DNA from: Ectothiorhodospira lacustris
GTDB taxonomy: Bacteria > Pseudomonadota > Gammaproteobacteria > Ectothiorhodospirales > Ectothiorhodospiraceae
Direction of reading: 5' to 3'
DNA: 64,000 nucleotides
Assembly (NCBI RefSeq): GCF_022227845.1
Contig: NZ_JAJNQN010000021.1
Span: 1 to 64,000, forward strand
Part shown: positions 1 to 9,086 of the stretch, piece by piece
How the letters are laid out: each line of letters starts with the position of its first letter
How positions within the stretch are numbered: the first letter of the stretch is position 1
Made by a program: the position numbers and the translations under genes
Notes under the pieces: model-generated
Told to the model about the DNA's origin: nothing
The model's input: only the letters and a program-made list of their open reading frames with translations
Databases searched by the model: none

Positions 1-27
1 CTGGACTCCCGCTTGCGCGGGAGTGAT
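1..27. repeat. REP-like palindromic intergenic repeat, partial copy at window edge
   Basis: The first bases read CTGGACTCCCGCTT followed by GCGCGGGAGTG, so ACTCCCGC pairs with GCGGGAGT around a short loop. Nearly the same element occurs at 53543-53570, where only a loop base differs, next to a sister palindrome. This is a dispersed intergenic repeat of REP type. It lies downstream of the last gene of the minus-strand run and could form an RNA hairpin at its 3' end. The copy may extend beyond the window. Confidence 0.7.
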
Positions 28-42
28 GACAGGGGGGCGGGC

Positions 43-99
43 GTGACGGCAAAAGGGCAGCGTGACGGCAAGAGAGCAGAGCGACGGCAAGAGGGCAGA
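43..99. repeat. Three tandem copies of a 19-bp unit
   Basis: Units at 43-61, 62-80 and 81-99 each follow the pattern GYGACGGCAARAGRGCAGM, with two or three differences between copies. They sit in the non-coding spacer downstream of the HemY-type gene. No function can be read from the sequence; it looks like a small minisatellite. Confidence 0.65.
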
Positions 100-192
100 A
101 GGCAAAAGGGTGGGACCGACGGTAAGGAGCGCTTCCGTCGGGGGCATGCGGCCTTCTCGGGCGTCACGGTCAGGGGCTTTTTCAGGGCCTAC

Positions 193-1536
193 TCAGAACT
201 TTTTCTCTCCCAGCAGGGCGGCGGCCTCGCCGGTCAGGCGGCCGTTGCGGGCGCAGTCGTTCATGGCGATGCCCCGGTACGCGTTGCCGGTCAGGTGCAG
301 GCCCGGATAACGGCCCACGTGTGCCATCAGACGATCCATAGCTTCGATGTGACCCACCGGATACCCAGGCAGACCCCGCGGCCATTTCTTCACGAACTGT
401 ACGTCAGGCGAGACATCGATCCCCAGGGCCTTGCTGACGCCGTCGCGCGCGTGGGCAATGAGGGCGTCGTCATCCAGGTCGACCATGTGTGGATCCCGTT
501 GTCCGCCCAGCATCACGCGCACGCATTTCATGCCTTCCGGGGCGCGATCAGGGAAGATGGAACTGTCCCAAAGGATGCCGAGGAAAGGCATGCGGGCGGC
601 AGCCGTGGTCAGTACCCCGAAGCCGTCCAGAGGATGATCCAGGTGCTTCCAGCCGAAGCCCACCACGGCGATGGGGGCGTAGTTGACCGCATCCAACTGC
701 CGTTCCAGTTCCTGATCCAACCCTGCCAGGATGCGGGCGGCCACATGGGCCGGCACGGCCAGGATCACCTGATCCACGGTAGCCGACTGGTCGCCGGCTT
801 CGACCCGGAAACCCTTGCCTTCTTGAACCACGGCTTCCACCGGTGTGTCCAGGTGCCATTCGGCCTTGATCGTCTTATGCAGATGTTCCGTCAGGGCATT
901 CATGCCACCCTTGAAACTCATCAGCACGCCGCCGGGGCCGGCGCTCTGCTTGCGGCGGGCGATCATGCCCTTGAACAAGCCGCCATGCTTACGTTCCAAC
1001 TCCGTCACCAGGGGGAAGGCGGCCTTCACGGAGACCCGGTCGGCGGTGGTGCCGTAAATGCCGGCAGTCATGGCATCCAGGAAGATGTCGGTGAAGGCCT
1101 TGCCCAGACGACGGTAGCCGAAGGACTGCAGGGTTTCATCGCTGTCATCCCGCTTGGGGCGGATGAACAACTCGCCCATCACCCGCAGTTTCTGCGGCCA
1201 GTTGAGCAGTTCGGTCTTGAGGAATTTGCCCGGAGAGTCGGGCATGGGGTGCATGCGGTCGGTGTAAATGAAGCGTCTGCGGGAGGCATCCTGACTGCGC
1301 ATGAGCACGTCGCCGGCGCCGCAGTCCGTGACCAGTTGCAGCATGTCCGGTTTGTTGCTCAGAAAACCGTTGCCGCCTTCCTCAAAGCGAAAGCCTTCGA
1401 TGTCAATGGTGTGCAGGGTGCCGCCCACGTGGGGGTTGGCTTCGTAGATTACAATCTCCGCATCGCTTCGGGCGCGTTGCAGATAAAAGGCCGTGGCCAG
1501 ACCGCTGATACCGGCCCCGATAATGGCTACCCGCAT
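193..1536 (-). CDS. hemY: Protoporphyrinogen oxidase, HemY/PPOX type (FAD-dependent)
   Basis: Predicted 447-residue flavoprotein that oxidises protoporphyrinogen IX to protoporphyrin IX in heme (and possibly bacteriochlorophyll) synthesis. The N-terminus has the dinucleotide-binding motif GAGISGLATAFY (residues 7-18), followed by an E-A-N-P-H-V-G-G-T segment typical of the FAD amine oxidase/PPOX superfamily; the C-terminal GNAYRGIAMNDCARNG is the second FAD contact region. Length matches HemY/HemG-type PPOX (about 450-470). A strong Shine-Dalgarno, GGGAG, lies 6 bases before the ATG at 1536. It is the last gene of the long minus-strand run, 101 bases after ubiE. Related amine oxidases such as phytoene desaturase-like enzymes are possible alternatives but the motifs fit PPOX better. 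Confidence 0.85.
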   Translation of the reverse strand: MRVAIIGAGISGLATAFYLQRARSDAEIVIYEANPHVGGTLHTIDIEGFRFEEGGNGFLSNKPDMLQLVTDCGAGDVLMRSQDASRRRFIYTDRMHPMPDSPGKFLKTELLNWPQKLRVMGELFIRPKRDDSDETLQSFGYRRLGKAFTDIFLDAMTAGIYGTTADRVSVKAAFPLVTELERKHGGLFKGMIARRKQSAGPGGVLMSFKGGMNALTEHLHKTIKAEWHLDTPVEAVVQEGKGFRVEAGDQSATVDQVILAVPAHVAARILAGLDQELERQLDAVNYAPIAVVGFGWKHLDHPLDGFGVLTTAAARMPFLGILWDSSIFPDRAPEGMKCVRVMLGGQRDPHMVDLDDDALIAHARDGVSKALGIDVSPDVQFVKKWPRGLPGYPVGHIEAMDRLMAHVGRYPGLHLTGNAYRGIAMNDCARNGRLTGEAAALLGEKKF

Positions 1537-1637
1537 GGGTGTCTCCCTATTTTGTCTCTGAAATCGATGTTGTCAGGCCGCGATTCAGCCTGAAATGCTT
1601 GATGGCAATCGGATCATGTGCCCTGACATCCGGCACA

Positions 1638-2363
1638 TCACATGGTGGCGGATGCCCCCGGTTTGCGGGCGATGAAGCGCGTCGAGATTCCCAGAAATTC
1701 ATCCTTGACCTCCACCAACTCAAACCCGGCCTGGGTGAGTTTGTCACAGAGTTGCTGTGTGCTCATGAAGCCCTGGATGGACTCCGGCAGATAGGTGTAG
1801 GCCTCCTTGTCCCGGGAAATCATGGCACCGACACGGGGCAGCACCTTGCTCATGTACAGGCGGTTCATCCGATCCATCAGCGTGAGTTTTTCATGGCTCA
1901 TGAACTCCAGGATCACCGCCAGCCCGCCCGGTGCCAGCACCCGGTGAAACTCCCTCAGGGCGCCTTCCACGTCGAGCACGTTGCGAATGCCGTAGCTGAT
2001 GCTCACCAGGTCGGCGCTCCCATCCTCCAGGGGCAGGGCAGTGGCCGGCGCCTCCATGAACGTCGCATCATCCACCTTACGGCGGGCCAGTTCCAGCATC
2101 CCTACCGCCGGGTCCACGCCGGTGGCCCGTTCGATGGTCGTTCCACAGAATGCCGCCGCTTCGCGCCAGAACAGGATCAGGTCGCCTGTGCCGGTGGCCA
2201 CATCCACCAGGTGCCGCACCGGACCGCCGTGGATCTGCATGGCTGCCCGGCATCCGTTGCGGCGCCACTGCCGGTCCACCCCGAAGCTGAGAATGCGGTT
2301 CAGTTTGTCGTAGGTAGGGGAGATGTCGTTGAACATCTGGATGATGCGTTGCTGTTTGTCCAT
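1638..2363 (-). CDS. ubiE: Demethylmenaquinone/2-polyprenyl-6-methoxybenzoquinol methyltransferase (UbiE/MenG)
   Basis: 241-residue class I SAM-dependent C-methyltransferase. The opening MFNDISPTYDKLNRILSFGVDRQWR is a UbiE/MenG signature, followed by the SAM motif VDVATGTGDL (about residues 53-62) and the family motif SYGIRNV. UbiE performs the last methylation of menaquinone and a C-methylation in ubiquinone synthesis. Its position downstream of the men operon on the same strand suggests the menaquinone step (MenG) here; whether the genome has a second UbiE for ubiquinone cannot be seen. The gap to the upstream SRPBCC gene is 42 bases. Confidence 0.9.
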   Translation of the reverse strand: MDKQQRIIQMFNDISPTYDKLNRILSFGVDRQWRRNGCRAAMQIHGGPVRHLVDVATGTGDLILFWREAAAFCGTTIERATGVDPAVGMLELARRKVDDATFMEAPATALPLEDGSADLVSISYGIRNVLDVEGALREFHRVLAPGGLAVILEFMSHEKLTLMDRMNRLYMSKVLPRVGAMISRDKEAYTYLPESIQGFMSTQQLCDKLTQAGFELVEVKDEFLGISTRFIARKPGASATM

Positions 2364-2405
2364 GCAGGGTTCCAGTGCAAAGGGAGGGTGACGTGCGCCG
2401 CGACG

Positions 2406-2885
2406 TTATGTCTTTGATGGGGGCGGGCCATTGCGGCGCTGCGCCGCCTGGTCTTCGATCAAGGAACGGCGGATGCGTTCGAAGGCCTGGCGACTGATGT
2501 GATGAATGATCGGTCTGGCCACTCGGCCCACGGTCTTGTCCAGCAGTCGGGTGGGCAGATGGTATTCAATGGTGAGTTGCACCCGAGTGCCTCCGGGGAC
2601 GGAGGAAAAGCGATAGTGCCCGGTATTGCGGATACCGCTGAGGGACTGCCAGCGGATCATGTGCGGCGGCTTCTCGTCGACGATGGTCACATCCCAATGA
2701 AAGACCATGCCGTTGGCGCGGACCTGCCAGCGATAGGTCTTCTCGTTCAGGGGCGTGACGGATTCCACGGCATCGGCGTAGCGCGGAAACTCATCCACTC
2801 GACGGATCATCCCGAAGACTTCTTCCTGTTCCGCCGGAAACAGCATGTCATGATCAACGACCGGCATCTGGTAATCAGCTCCCAT
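2406..2885 (-). CDS. SRPBCC (START/polyketide cyclase-like) lipid-binding fold protein
   Basis: 159 residues with the look of the SRPBCC/Polyketide_cyc2 superfamily: a strand pattern containing HDMLFPAEQEEVFGMIRRVDEFPRYADAVESV near the N-terminus, a central RWQSLSGIRNTGHYRFS and a C-terminal helix ending in RIRRSLIEDQ. The fold forms a hydrophobic pocket for lipids, quinones or aromatic ligands; no catalytic role can be assigned. It lies between a DUF2867 oxidoreductase (35 bases upstream) and ubiE, which points to handling of a hydrophobic intermediate, but that is inference. The ATG at 2885 has no obvious Shine-Dalgarno; an ATG at 2867 preceded by GGGAG is an alternative start. Confidence 0.75.
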   Translation of the reverse strand: MGADYQMPVVDHDMLFPAEQEEVFGMIRRVDEFPRYADAVESVTPLNEKTYRWQVRANGMVFHWDVTIVDEKPPHMIRWQSLSGIRNTGHYRFSSVPGGTRVQLTIEYHLPTRLLDKTVGRVARPIIHHISRQAFERIRRSLIEDQAAQRRNGPPPSKT

Positions 2886-2920
2886 GAACGGCGGGGTAAG
2901 AAAGACCCCGCGTGGTTATG

Positions 2921-4423
2921 TCAAACACCGCCGGATGGGTCAAGAGACGGGACGGTTTCGGCCCGCCGGGCGATCCCCTCGGCCAGCCCCTTGAAGACAA
3001 AGGCATGGGCCGGTGCCATCAGGTACCAGTACAGTAGCCCCCACACACCGGCCGGGTGCCAGTAGTTGGTAACGGTGATCCGGGTTCCCTGGTCCTCCGG
3101 CATCAGTTCGATTTCCAGGACACCCGCCCCGGGGGCGCGCATCCCGAATCCCAGGGTGAGGCGTCTTTCCTGTTCGATGGCCATCACCCGCCAGGAGTCC
3201 ACCATGTCGCCGAGGCGCAGTTCGGTTGGGTGACGGCGCCCATAGTTGCGGCCGGGGCCTCCCAGCAGCCAGTCGATGCCTTCGCGGAGCTTCCACAGGG
3301 TCTCATAGGCAAAGTAGCGATTTTCTCCGCCGATGCGACTGACTACCTCCCAGACCTGGGTCGGGGTCGCCCGAGCCAGGGCGCTGCCACAGGCCCGCTT
3401 GGCGTAATAGGCGTAGTCCACCCGGTAGTCACGGAACATGAATGCCCCTTCGGTCCAGCGGGCGGCGACCGCGTGGGATTGTTCGGCTGCGAAGGTGGCG
3501 CGCACCGCAGTGCGAAAATCCATCAGGTCCTGGGGCATGAGACTGCGGGTACGCACATCATCGGCCACATAGTCTTCCTTGAGACCTTCGATCAGCGCCT
3601 GGGCGATGGCGGTGGGCACGGAGGTGACCAGGCGCAGCCAATAGGAGGACAGTTTGGGTGACAGCAGCGGGACCGGGACGATCCGTGGCGGTCTGCGCCC
3701 GGCCTCCTCGGCCAGGGTGCGCATCATGTCCGCGTAGGTGAGGTACTCAGGACCACCGGTGTCCAGGATCTCGCCGGCGGCCTCCGGGATGCGGGGGGCG
3801 CGCTCCAGGTAGTCGAGCAGATTATCCAAGGCGATGGGTGGGGACATGCGGGAGACCCACTTGGGGGTGACCATGACCGGCAGATGCAGGACCAGATCGC
3901 GCATCACTTCAAAGGCCGCCGAGCCGGGGCCGACGATGATGCCCGCGCGCAGTTCGGTGACCGGGACGCTGCCCTTGCGCAGTTCGTCACCGGTGAGGCG
4001 CCGGGAGACGATATGCTCGCTGCGGGCGGAGGCCGGGGCCAGCCCGCCCAGGTAGACGATGCGCCGGACACCGGCCTCGGCGGCGGCTTGGGCAAAATTC
4101 CTTGCCGCCTCCAGATCCAGACGGCCAAAGGACTTACCGGCACCCATGGAATGGACCAGATAGTAGGCGATCTGGACATCCTTGAGGGCCGGCCCCAGGG
4201 TCTCGGGCTTGAGGGCGTCGGCCGGGACCAGTTCGGCCCCCGTCCAGCCCCGGGCCTCCAGCACGCTCAGCGTACGTGAGCAGGCCCGAACCCGGATGCC
4301 CCGGTCCAGCAGGCGGGGTACCAGATTACTGCCGATGTAGCCGCTGGCGCCGAAAACCAGGGTCAGGGCATCCGGGCTGATCGCATTGTCTGCGGGTGTC
4401 TTCGAGGTGCCGGGTGTCGCCAT
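2921..4423 (-). CDS. NAD(P)-binding SDR-type oxidoreductase fused to a DUF2867 domain
   Basis: 500 residues in two parts. The first ~300 residues form an atypical/extended SDR Rossmann domain (LVFGASGYIGSNLVPRLL, then YYLVHSMG and VRRIVYLGGLAP). The last ~180 residues (from about WEVVSRIGGENRYFAYETLW) match the DUF2867 domain, an SRPBCC-like fold usually fused to such reductases. The substrate is unknown. I place the start at ATG 4423, which has GGAG 7 bases upstream; a GTG at 4450 would add 9 residues. A TATAGT box lies upstream near 4455-4460 on the minus strand, so the gene may have its own promoter within the men-to-hemY run. The adjoining SRPBCC gene suggests a joint function. Confidence 0.8.
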   Translation of the reverse strand: MATPGTSKTPADNAISPDALTLVFGASGYIGSNLVPRLLDRGIRVRACSRTLSVLEARGWTGAELVPADALKPETLGPALKDVQIAYYLVHSMGAGKSFGRLDLEAARNFAQAAAEAGVRRIVYLGGLAPASARSEHIVSRRLTGDELRKGSVPVTELRAGIIVGPGSAAFEVMRDLVLHLPVMVTPKWVSRMSPPIALDNLLDYLERAPRIPEAAGEILDTGGPEYLTYADMMRTLAEEAGRRPPRIVPVPLLSPKLSSYWLRLVTSVPTAIAQALIEGLKEDYVADDVRTRSLMPQDLMDFRTAVRATFAAEQSHAVAARWTEGAFMFRDYRVDYAYYAKRACGSALARATPTQVWEVVSRIGGENRYFAYETLWKLREGIDWLLGGPGRNYGRRHPTELRLGDMVDSWRVMAIEQERRLTLGFGMRAPGAGVLEIELMPEDQGTRITVTNYWHPAGVWGLLYWYLMAPAHAFVFKGLAEGIARRAETVPSLDPSGGV

Positions 4424-4510
4424 GGGAGATCTCCGGTGAGGGCTTGTCACTTTACTATACGGGGTTTTTCTCCTGCCTTGATGAACGTCTGTGTTTGACA
4501 GGTTTGGGTG

Positions 4511-4951
4511 TCAGGGCGCCGACGAGGAAGATCGTTCCCTGAGCAGCACCGTCAGTCGGCAGACGCAGACGGTTGTCTCTGCCTCGTCCTCCAGCCGGAT
4601 CTCCCAGACTTGGGTGTTGCGTCCCAGGTGTAGTGGCCGGGCACAGCCGAGGATCCGGCCGTGGCGGACGGACTTGAGATGACTGGCGCTGATCTCCATG
4701 CCCGCCGCCATCCATCCCGGAGGCGCCGCCAGGTTGGCGGCCACGCTGCCCAGGGTTTCGGCCAGGGCCACGGAGGCACCGCCGTGGAGCAGACCATGGG
4801 GTTGGCGGGTACGTGCGTCCACAGGTAGCGTCCCGAACAGGGCCGTGTCGGTGATTCGGGTGATCTCGATCCCCAGGGCTTCCATGAGGGTGCCCTGGTG
4901 GACGGCATTGATCGCCTCGAGGTCTATGGGGCGTTGCCACAGTGGCATCAT
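4511..4951 (-). CDS. menI: 1,4-dihydroxy-2-naphthoyl-CoA hydrolase (hotdog thioesterase)
   Basis: 146-residue hotdog-fold thioesterase of the YdiI/PaaI-type group. The key segment HGGASVALAETLGS (about residues 54-67) carries the catalytic Glu after the HGG turn, as in E. coli YdiI. Its position as the last men gene, two bases after the menE stop, makes the DHNA-CoA hydrolase role (releasing 1,4-dihydroxy-2-naphthoate for MenA) the best assignment. Two consecutive ATG codons (4951 and 4948) are possible starts. A generic acyl-CoA thioesterase is the alternative. Confidence 0.85.
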   Translation of the reverse strand: MMPLWQRPIDLEAINAVHQGTLMEALGIEITRITDTALFGTLPVDARTRQPHGLLHGGASVALAETLGSVAANLAAPPGWMAAGMEISASHLKSVRHGRILGCARPLHLGRNTQVWEIRLEDEAETTVCVCRLTVLLRERSSSSAP

Positions 4952-4953
4952 GG

Positions 4954-6360
4954 TCAGCGCTCCCGAGGATGCGGGGTATTGGCCAGCCGGATCAATTCTC
5001 GGCGCTGAATCTTGAGATCGCCGGTGGGCGGCATGGGCAAGAAGGTCGTCGGCACCATGAAGGGCTTGAGTTGTTCCCTGAGCCAGGTGCGCAGGGCATG
5101 GTCGTCCAGTTCCGCGTTGGACTGGATGAAGGCCACGGGACGGTGGCCGAACTCTGCGTCCTGTCGCGGCACCACCACCGCCCGGAGGATATCGGGGTGG
5201 GTATGCAGCAGGTGCTCAATGGCTTCCGGCTGAATGTTTTCACCACCGCTTATGAACTGATTGTCCAGTCTCCCCACCACCTGGAAACGGCCGTCCTCCC
5301 ATCGGCCCAGGTCACGGGTATGGAACCAGCCTTCCCCGTCGGTCGAGGGGAGGATGCCGCCCGAGTCCCGATACCCCAGGAACAGGGTGCCGCCGCGGAC
5401 CAGGATCTCGCCATCGGCGTCCAGACGGCATTCCCGGTGCGGCAGGATGCGGGCCGGCCCTTCCGGGGGCTGGGCGATCACCTGGGAACTCATTTCGGTC
5501 AGCCCATAGCTGGTCCAGCAGGGCAGGCCCTGCCGGCGTGCCTGTTCCAGCAGGGAGGCACGCACCGGTCCTCCCCCCAAGAGCAGGCACCGCAGGGTCG
5601 AAGAAGCAGGGTTTCCCTGCTTCAGCAGACGGTGTAGCTGGGTTTCCACCATGGAGACATGGGTGACGCCCATGTGCAGCAGAAAGCCGGCATTCTCGGC
5701 ACGCCCGTCCAGCACCAGGGCTGCGCCCCCCAGCAGGCAGCGAAACACGATGGCCAGGCCACCCACATGGTAGGTAGGCAGGGATAGCAGGTACCGGTCT
5801 CCCGGCCACAACGGGATGAGTGCCGCAGAACCGGCCGCACTGAGGACATGGTTGGCATAGCTGTGGACGGCCAGCTTCGGCCGGCCGGTGGAGCCGGAGG
5901 TCAGGATGCCCGTGCAAGGTGTGTGTGCCTGAAATCGGTGGCGTAGCGCCATGGCGGCAGGTGGCGAGGCCGAGGTGGTGACATCCCGATCGATCCTGAC
6001 GCTTGGTTGGAGGGGCCGACCAGGCTCCCGAACCAGCCAGCGGATACCCTGTTCTTGCAGCAATGTGCCCAGCGGGGTTTCCGGTATTGCCGGATTGACG
6101 GGTAACAGACAGGCGCCGCTGCGGAGTACGGCCAGCAGGTCGATGACGCCGGCCACCGTAGCCCGGGTGCGCAGGGCAATCCAGTCTCCGGCCTGAACAC
6201 CCCGGGCCAGAAAGGTTATGGCCCGCTGATCCACCCGTGCCTCCAACTCGGCGAAGCTCAGGCTGTCTTCGGGGGTGATGATGGCGGGTTCTTCGGCATG
6301 ACGTCTGCCTGCCTTCTGCAGCAGGCAGGGCATGTCGGCACAGGGCGGGTGGGGGCTCAT
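4954..6360 (-). CDS. menE: o-Succinylbenzoate--CoA ligase
   Basis: 468-residue adenylate-forming enzyme that activates o-succinylbenzoate to its CoA thioester. The phosphate loop reads LTSGSTGRPKLAVHS, the A5 motif SYGLTEMSSQ, and the hinge/A8 region GRLDNQFISGGENIQPEAIE; these are standard acyl-CoA synthetase motifs and the length matches MenE (about 450). I chose ATG 6360 because it overlaps the menC stop as ATGA, as the other men junctions do; the frame stays open for another 100 residues upstream without similarity to the family. Confidence 0.92.
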   Translation of the reverse strand: MSPHPPCADMPCLLQKAGRRHAEEPAIITPEDSLSFAELEARVDQRAITFLARGVQAGDWIALRTRATVAGVIDLLAVLRSGACLLPVNPAIPETPLGTLLQEQGIRWLVREPGRPLQPSVRIDRDVTTSASPPAAMALRHRFQAHTPCTGILTSGSTGRPKLAVHSYANHVLSAAGSAALIPLWPGDRYLLSLPTYHVGGLAIVFRCLLGGAALVLDGRAENAGFLLHMGVTHVSMVETQLHRLLKQGNPASSTLRCLLLGGGPVRASLLEQARRQGLPCWTSYGLTEMSSQVIAQPPEGPARILPHRECRLDADGEILVRGGTLFLGYRDSGGILPSTDGEGWFHTRDLGRWEDGRFQVVGRLDNQFISGGENIQPEAIEHLLHTHPDILRAVVVPRQDAEFGHRPVAFIQSNAELDDHALRTWLREQLKPFMVPTTFLPMPPTGDLKIQRRELIRLANTPHPRER

Positions 6361-7355
6361 GTCCAGCATCCAAGGTATTCCAGTTCGGCTTGTGGTGTGA
6401 TCGGCAATGCGTGGTGTTCCGGTTGGCTGAGAATGGGCATCAGCAGTGCCCGGGCAAATATACCGAAGGTATCCAGACCTTGGGGACCCCGGATGTCCCA
6501 GTGGTGGACGAGGCGTGCATAGAGGTCCAGGCTGAGATTGCTTTCGTAGGCGGCACTGAGAATGGCGGGAATGCCTCGTCGGCGGGCCTGATGAACCAGG
6601 ATGCTGCTGCGGTTCAGGCCGGTGAGCATGGGCTTGATGACCAGGGCGCCCAGTCCCGGTGTCCACAGATCGGGTGTCTTCCCCTCTCTCAAGGTCTCAT
6701 CCCAGGCGAAGGGGATGCCGGTGTGCGGCCACCACTGTCGGTAGTCGCTGCCGGCCCGCAGGGGTTCCTCGATGAATTGAATCCGTTGCCGGTCAATGGC
6801 CTGACAGAGCGTTTCGGCCTGTTCCAGGTTCCAGGAACGGTTGGCATCCAGACGCAGCCACTGGCCTTCGGCAAGTTGTGCCGCCACATGCTGGATCCTG
6901 TCGATATCCGTCGCCAGGGCGTCACGTCCCACCTTGAGTTTGAAGCAAAGGGGTTCCGGATCATCCGCAAGGTCCAGGGCGTCGTCGTGACGGATCAGGC
7001 AGCACCGCGGGACCGAGGCCGCTGGTGGCAGGTGTTGAGTCCATTGCAGCAGCCCGGCTTCCAGGCCGAAACGCACTTCCGGTGCGGTCGTGGTCGGCAG
7101 ATGACGGAAGCGGTCGGCCGGTGCGCCGCCCCGGTCCAGGATCTGCCGGATCTGCTGCAGGCACTGATCCAGCGTGGCCTGGCTGAAACCGGGCAGGGGG
7201 CTGATTTCGGACCAGAGGCTGTCCGCGCGGGGACGACACCACTCCAGCAACAGTCCCTCTCGTTGGGTCAGGCGGTGCCCCGGCATGGGCAATGGCTGCC
7301 TGAGGGGAAGGGAGAAACGCCAGAGCCGCATTTCATGAGGGGGGCGTGCTTCCAT
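6357..7355 (-). CDS. menC: o-Succinylbenzoate synthase (enolase superfamily)
   Basis: 332-residue enolase-superfamily enzyme that dehydrates SHCHC to o-succinylbenzoate. Expected residues are visible: FKLKVG with the catalytic Lys pair region, DANRSW and EEPL and WDETL supplying the metal ligands, and VIKPMLTG with the second catalytic Lys. The start is uncertain. ATG 7355 has AGGA about 11 bases upstream; ATG 7331 (MRLWRF) and ATG 7406 are alternatives. It follows menB after a 70-base gap, the widest gap in the men run, and overlaps menE by 4 bases. Confidence 0.9.
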   Translation of the reverse strand: MEARPPHEMRLWRFSLPLRQPLPMPGHRLTQREGLLLEWCRPRADSLWSEISPLPGFSQATLDQCLQQIRQILDRGGAPADRFRHLPTTTAPEVRFGLEAGLLQWTQHLPPAASVPRCCLIRHDDALDLADDPEPLCFKLKVGRDALATDIDRIQHVAAQLAEGQWLRLDANRSWNLEQAETLCQAIDRQRIQFIEEPLRAGSDYRQWWPHTGIPFAWDETLREGKTPDLWTPGLGALVIKPMLTGLNRSSILVHQARRRGIPAILSAAYESNLSLDLYARLVHHWDIRGPQGLDTFGIFARALLMPILSQPEHHALPITPQAELEYLGCWT

Positions 7356-7425
7356 GGGTGGTCCGTTCCTGTCGGTGGCCAGCCCCGGGTTTGCGCCCCT
7401 CTCCATGAAGAGGGGCCGGCACGGG

Positions 7426-8277
7426 TCAGGGCTGGCGTCTGAATTTACGGAAATCGGGCTGGCGCTTCTCCAGATAGGCGTTGCGGCCTTCCTGTCCCTC
7501 TTCGGTCATATAGAAGAGCATGGTGGCGTTGCCGGCCAGTTCCTGGATGCCGGCCTGGCCGTCGACCCCGGCATTGAAGGCGGATTTGAGCATCCGCAGG
7601 GCGATGGGGGAGTGCTCCAAGATCCGGCGACACCAGGCCACGGTCTCCTGCTCCAGTTGCGCCAGCGGAACCACGGTATTGACCAGACCCATGTCCAGGG
7701 CTTCCCGGGCATCGTACTGACGGCACAGGAACCAGATCTCCCGGGCCTTTTTCTGGCCCACCACACTGGCCATATAGCTGGCACCGAAGCCGCCGTCAAA
7801 GGAGCCCACCTTGGGGCCGGTCTGGCCGAAGCGGGCATTGTCCGCGGCAATGCTCAGGTCGCAGATCAGGTGCAGCACATGGCCGCCGCCGATGGCGTAG
7901 CCGGCCACCATGGCGATCACCGGCTTGGGGCAGGAGCGGATTTCTTTCTGCAGGTCCAATACGTTCAGATGATGGACGCCCTGTTCATCCTGGTAGCCGG
8001 AATCACCGCGGACTCGCTGATCACCCCCGGAGCAGAAGGCCAGATCCCCCCGGCCGGTGAGGACGATGACGCCGACCGCTTCGTCAAAGCGGGCATCCGA
8101 CAGGGCCTGGCGCAGTTCCTTGACCGTCCGGGGACGGAAGGCGTTGCGGACCTCCGGGCGATTGATGGTGATTTTCGCGATGCCCTCGGCTTTGTGGTAC
8201 AGGATATCTTCATAAGGGGCCGAATGGTCCTGCCAGTCCAGTGCCGGGGTGATGGAAGAGACTGCTGCTGTACTCAT
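7426..8277 (-). CDS. menB: 1,4-Dihydroxy-2-naphthoyl-CoA synthase
   Basis: 283-residue crotonase-fold enzyme that cyclises o-succinylbenzoyl-CoA to DHNA-CoA. The oxyanion-hole segments [10 protein letters not shown] and [19 protein letters not shown] and the MenB-specific [14 protein letters not shown] are present; the last motif carries the Gly linked in the family to bicarbonate-assisted (type I) MenB. The C-terminal [20 protein letters not shown] is also diagnostic. It overlaps menH by 4 bases (ATGA). Confidence 0.95.
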   Translation of the reverse strand: MSTAAVSSITPALDWQDHSAPYEDILYHKAEGIAKITINRPEVRNAFRPRTVKELRQALSDARFDEAVGVIVLTGRGDLAFCSGGDQRVRGDSGYQDEQGVHHLNVLDLQKEIRSCPKPVIAMVAGYAIGGGHVLHLICDLSIAADNARFGQTGPKVGSFDGGFGASYMASVVGQKKAREIWFLCRQYDAREALDMGLVNTVVPLAQLEQETVAWCRRILEHSPIALRMLKSAFNAGVDGQAGIQELAGNATMLFYMTEEGQEGRNAYLEKRQPDFRKFRRQP

Positions 8278-9086
8278 GAGGATGCTGTACTCGTTTGTGT
8301 GAAGTGCATGGGATGGCAGAGTCGGCGCATGACGGCGGCCACCTGCTCGGGTGCCTGAGCGTGGCAGTTATGCCCCAGACCGTCCAGTTTGACAAGTTCA
8401 AGCCCCGGGCAGGCATGGGTCAGCCCCTGCCCCAGGGCGCTGAATTTGGTGTCCCGGGTGCCTGCGATGAAGGCCCGGGCACAGGTCAGTCCAGCCAGAC
8501 CGGGGCGAAGATCCGGCTGACCACTCAGACCAGCGGCACGCAGTACCCGGGCCAGTGTCATCGGGTTCTGACAGGATCGGGCCTGGACGAAGGCATCACG
8601 CTGGGCGGGGGACAGGTCGGCAAACACCGGTTGCTGATACCAGTCCTCCAGGACCCGGGGCCAGGGTTCCTGTTCGAGCCGCCGGGCCCAGGCCTCGTCA
8701 TGGCGCCGCCGCGCCAGCCGCTCCGTTTCGCTATTCAGGCCCGGGTGGGCGCCCTCCAGGAGTAGGACGGCGATGCGTTCGGGATGGCGGATTGCCAGCC
8801 AGGCGGCTATGCGCCCACCCATGGAATAGCCCGCCAGGCCGACGTGCGGAGGCAGTGCTGGCGCCAGTTGCTGCCAGAGCCGTTCACAATACTCCTCGAA
8901 GTTCAGGTCCGCGGAAAGGGATTGACCGGCATGGCCCGGCAGGTCGGGCATCAGGCAGTGGTACCGGTCTGAAAGTAGCCGGGCCGTTTGCAGCCAGTCA
9001 TGGCCGCTGCCCATGAAGCCGTGGAGCAGGACCAGGGTGGGGTGATGGACGGCGCCCAGTGACGCTATGACGGGTTGCCGGGTCAT
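8274..9086 (-). CDS. menH: SHCHC synthase (alpha/beta hydrolase)
   Basis: 270 residues, (1R,6R)-2-succinyl-6-hydroxy-2,4-cyclohexadiene-1-carboxylate synthase, which eliminates pyruvate from SEPHCHC. The alpha/beta-hydrolase features are [12 protein letters not shown], nucleophile elbow GYSMGGR and the late His in LGHNCHAQ. It overlaps menD and menB by 4 bases each, so translation is probably coupled. Size and context agree with MenH rather than a generic hydrolase. Confidence 0.9.
   Translation of the reverse strand: MTRQPVIASLGAVHHPTLVLLHGFMGSGHDWLQTARLLSDRYHCLMPDLPGHAGQSLSADLNFEEYCERLWQQLAPALPPHVGLAGYSMGGRIAAWLAIRHPERIAVLLLEGAHPGLNSETERLARRRHDEAWARRLEQEPWPRVLEDWYQQPVFADLSPAQRDAFVQARSCQNPMTLARVLRAAGLSGQPDLRPGLAGLTCARAFIAGTRDTKFSALGQGLTHACPGLELVKLDGLGHNCHAQAPEQVAAVMRRLCHPMHFTQTSTASS

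Noticed and set aside
13-1593. Long plus-strand open frame of 526 codons opposite hemY
   Set aside because: It mirrors the high-GC minus-strand gene; its translation is rich in Gly, His and Gln with no family features, while the minus strand encodes a clear PPOX.
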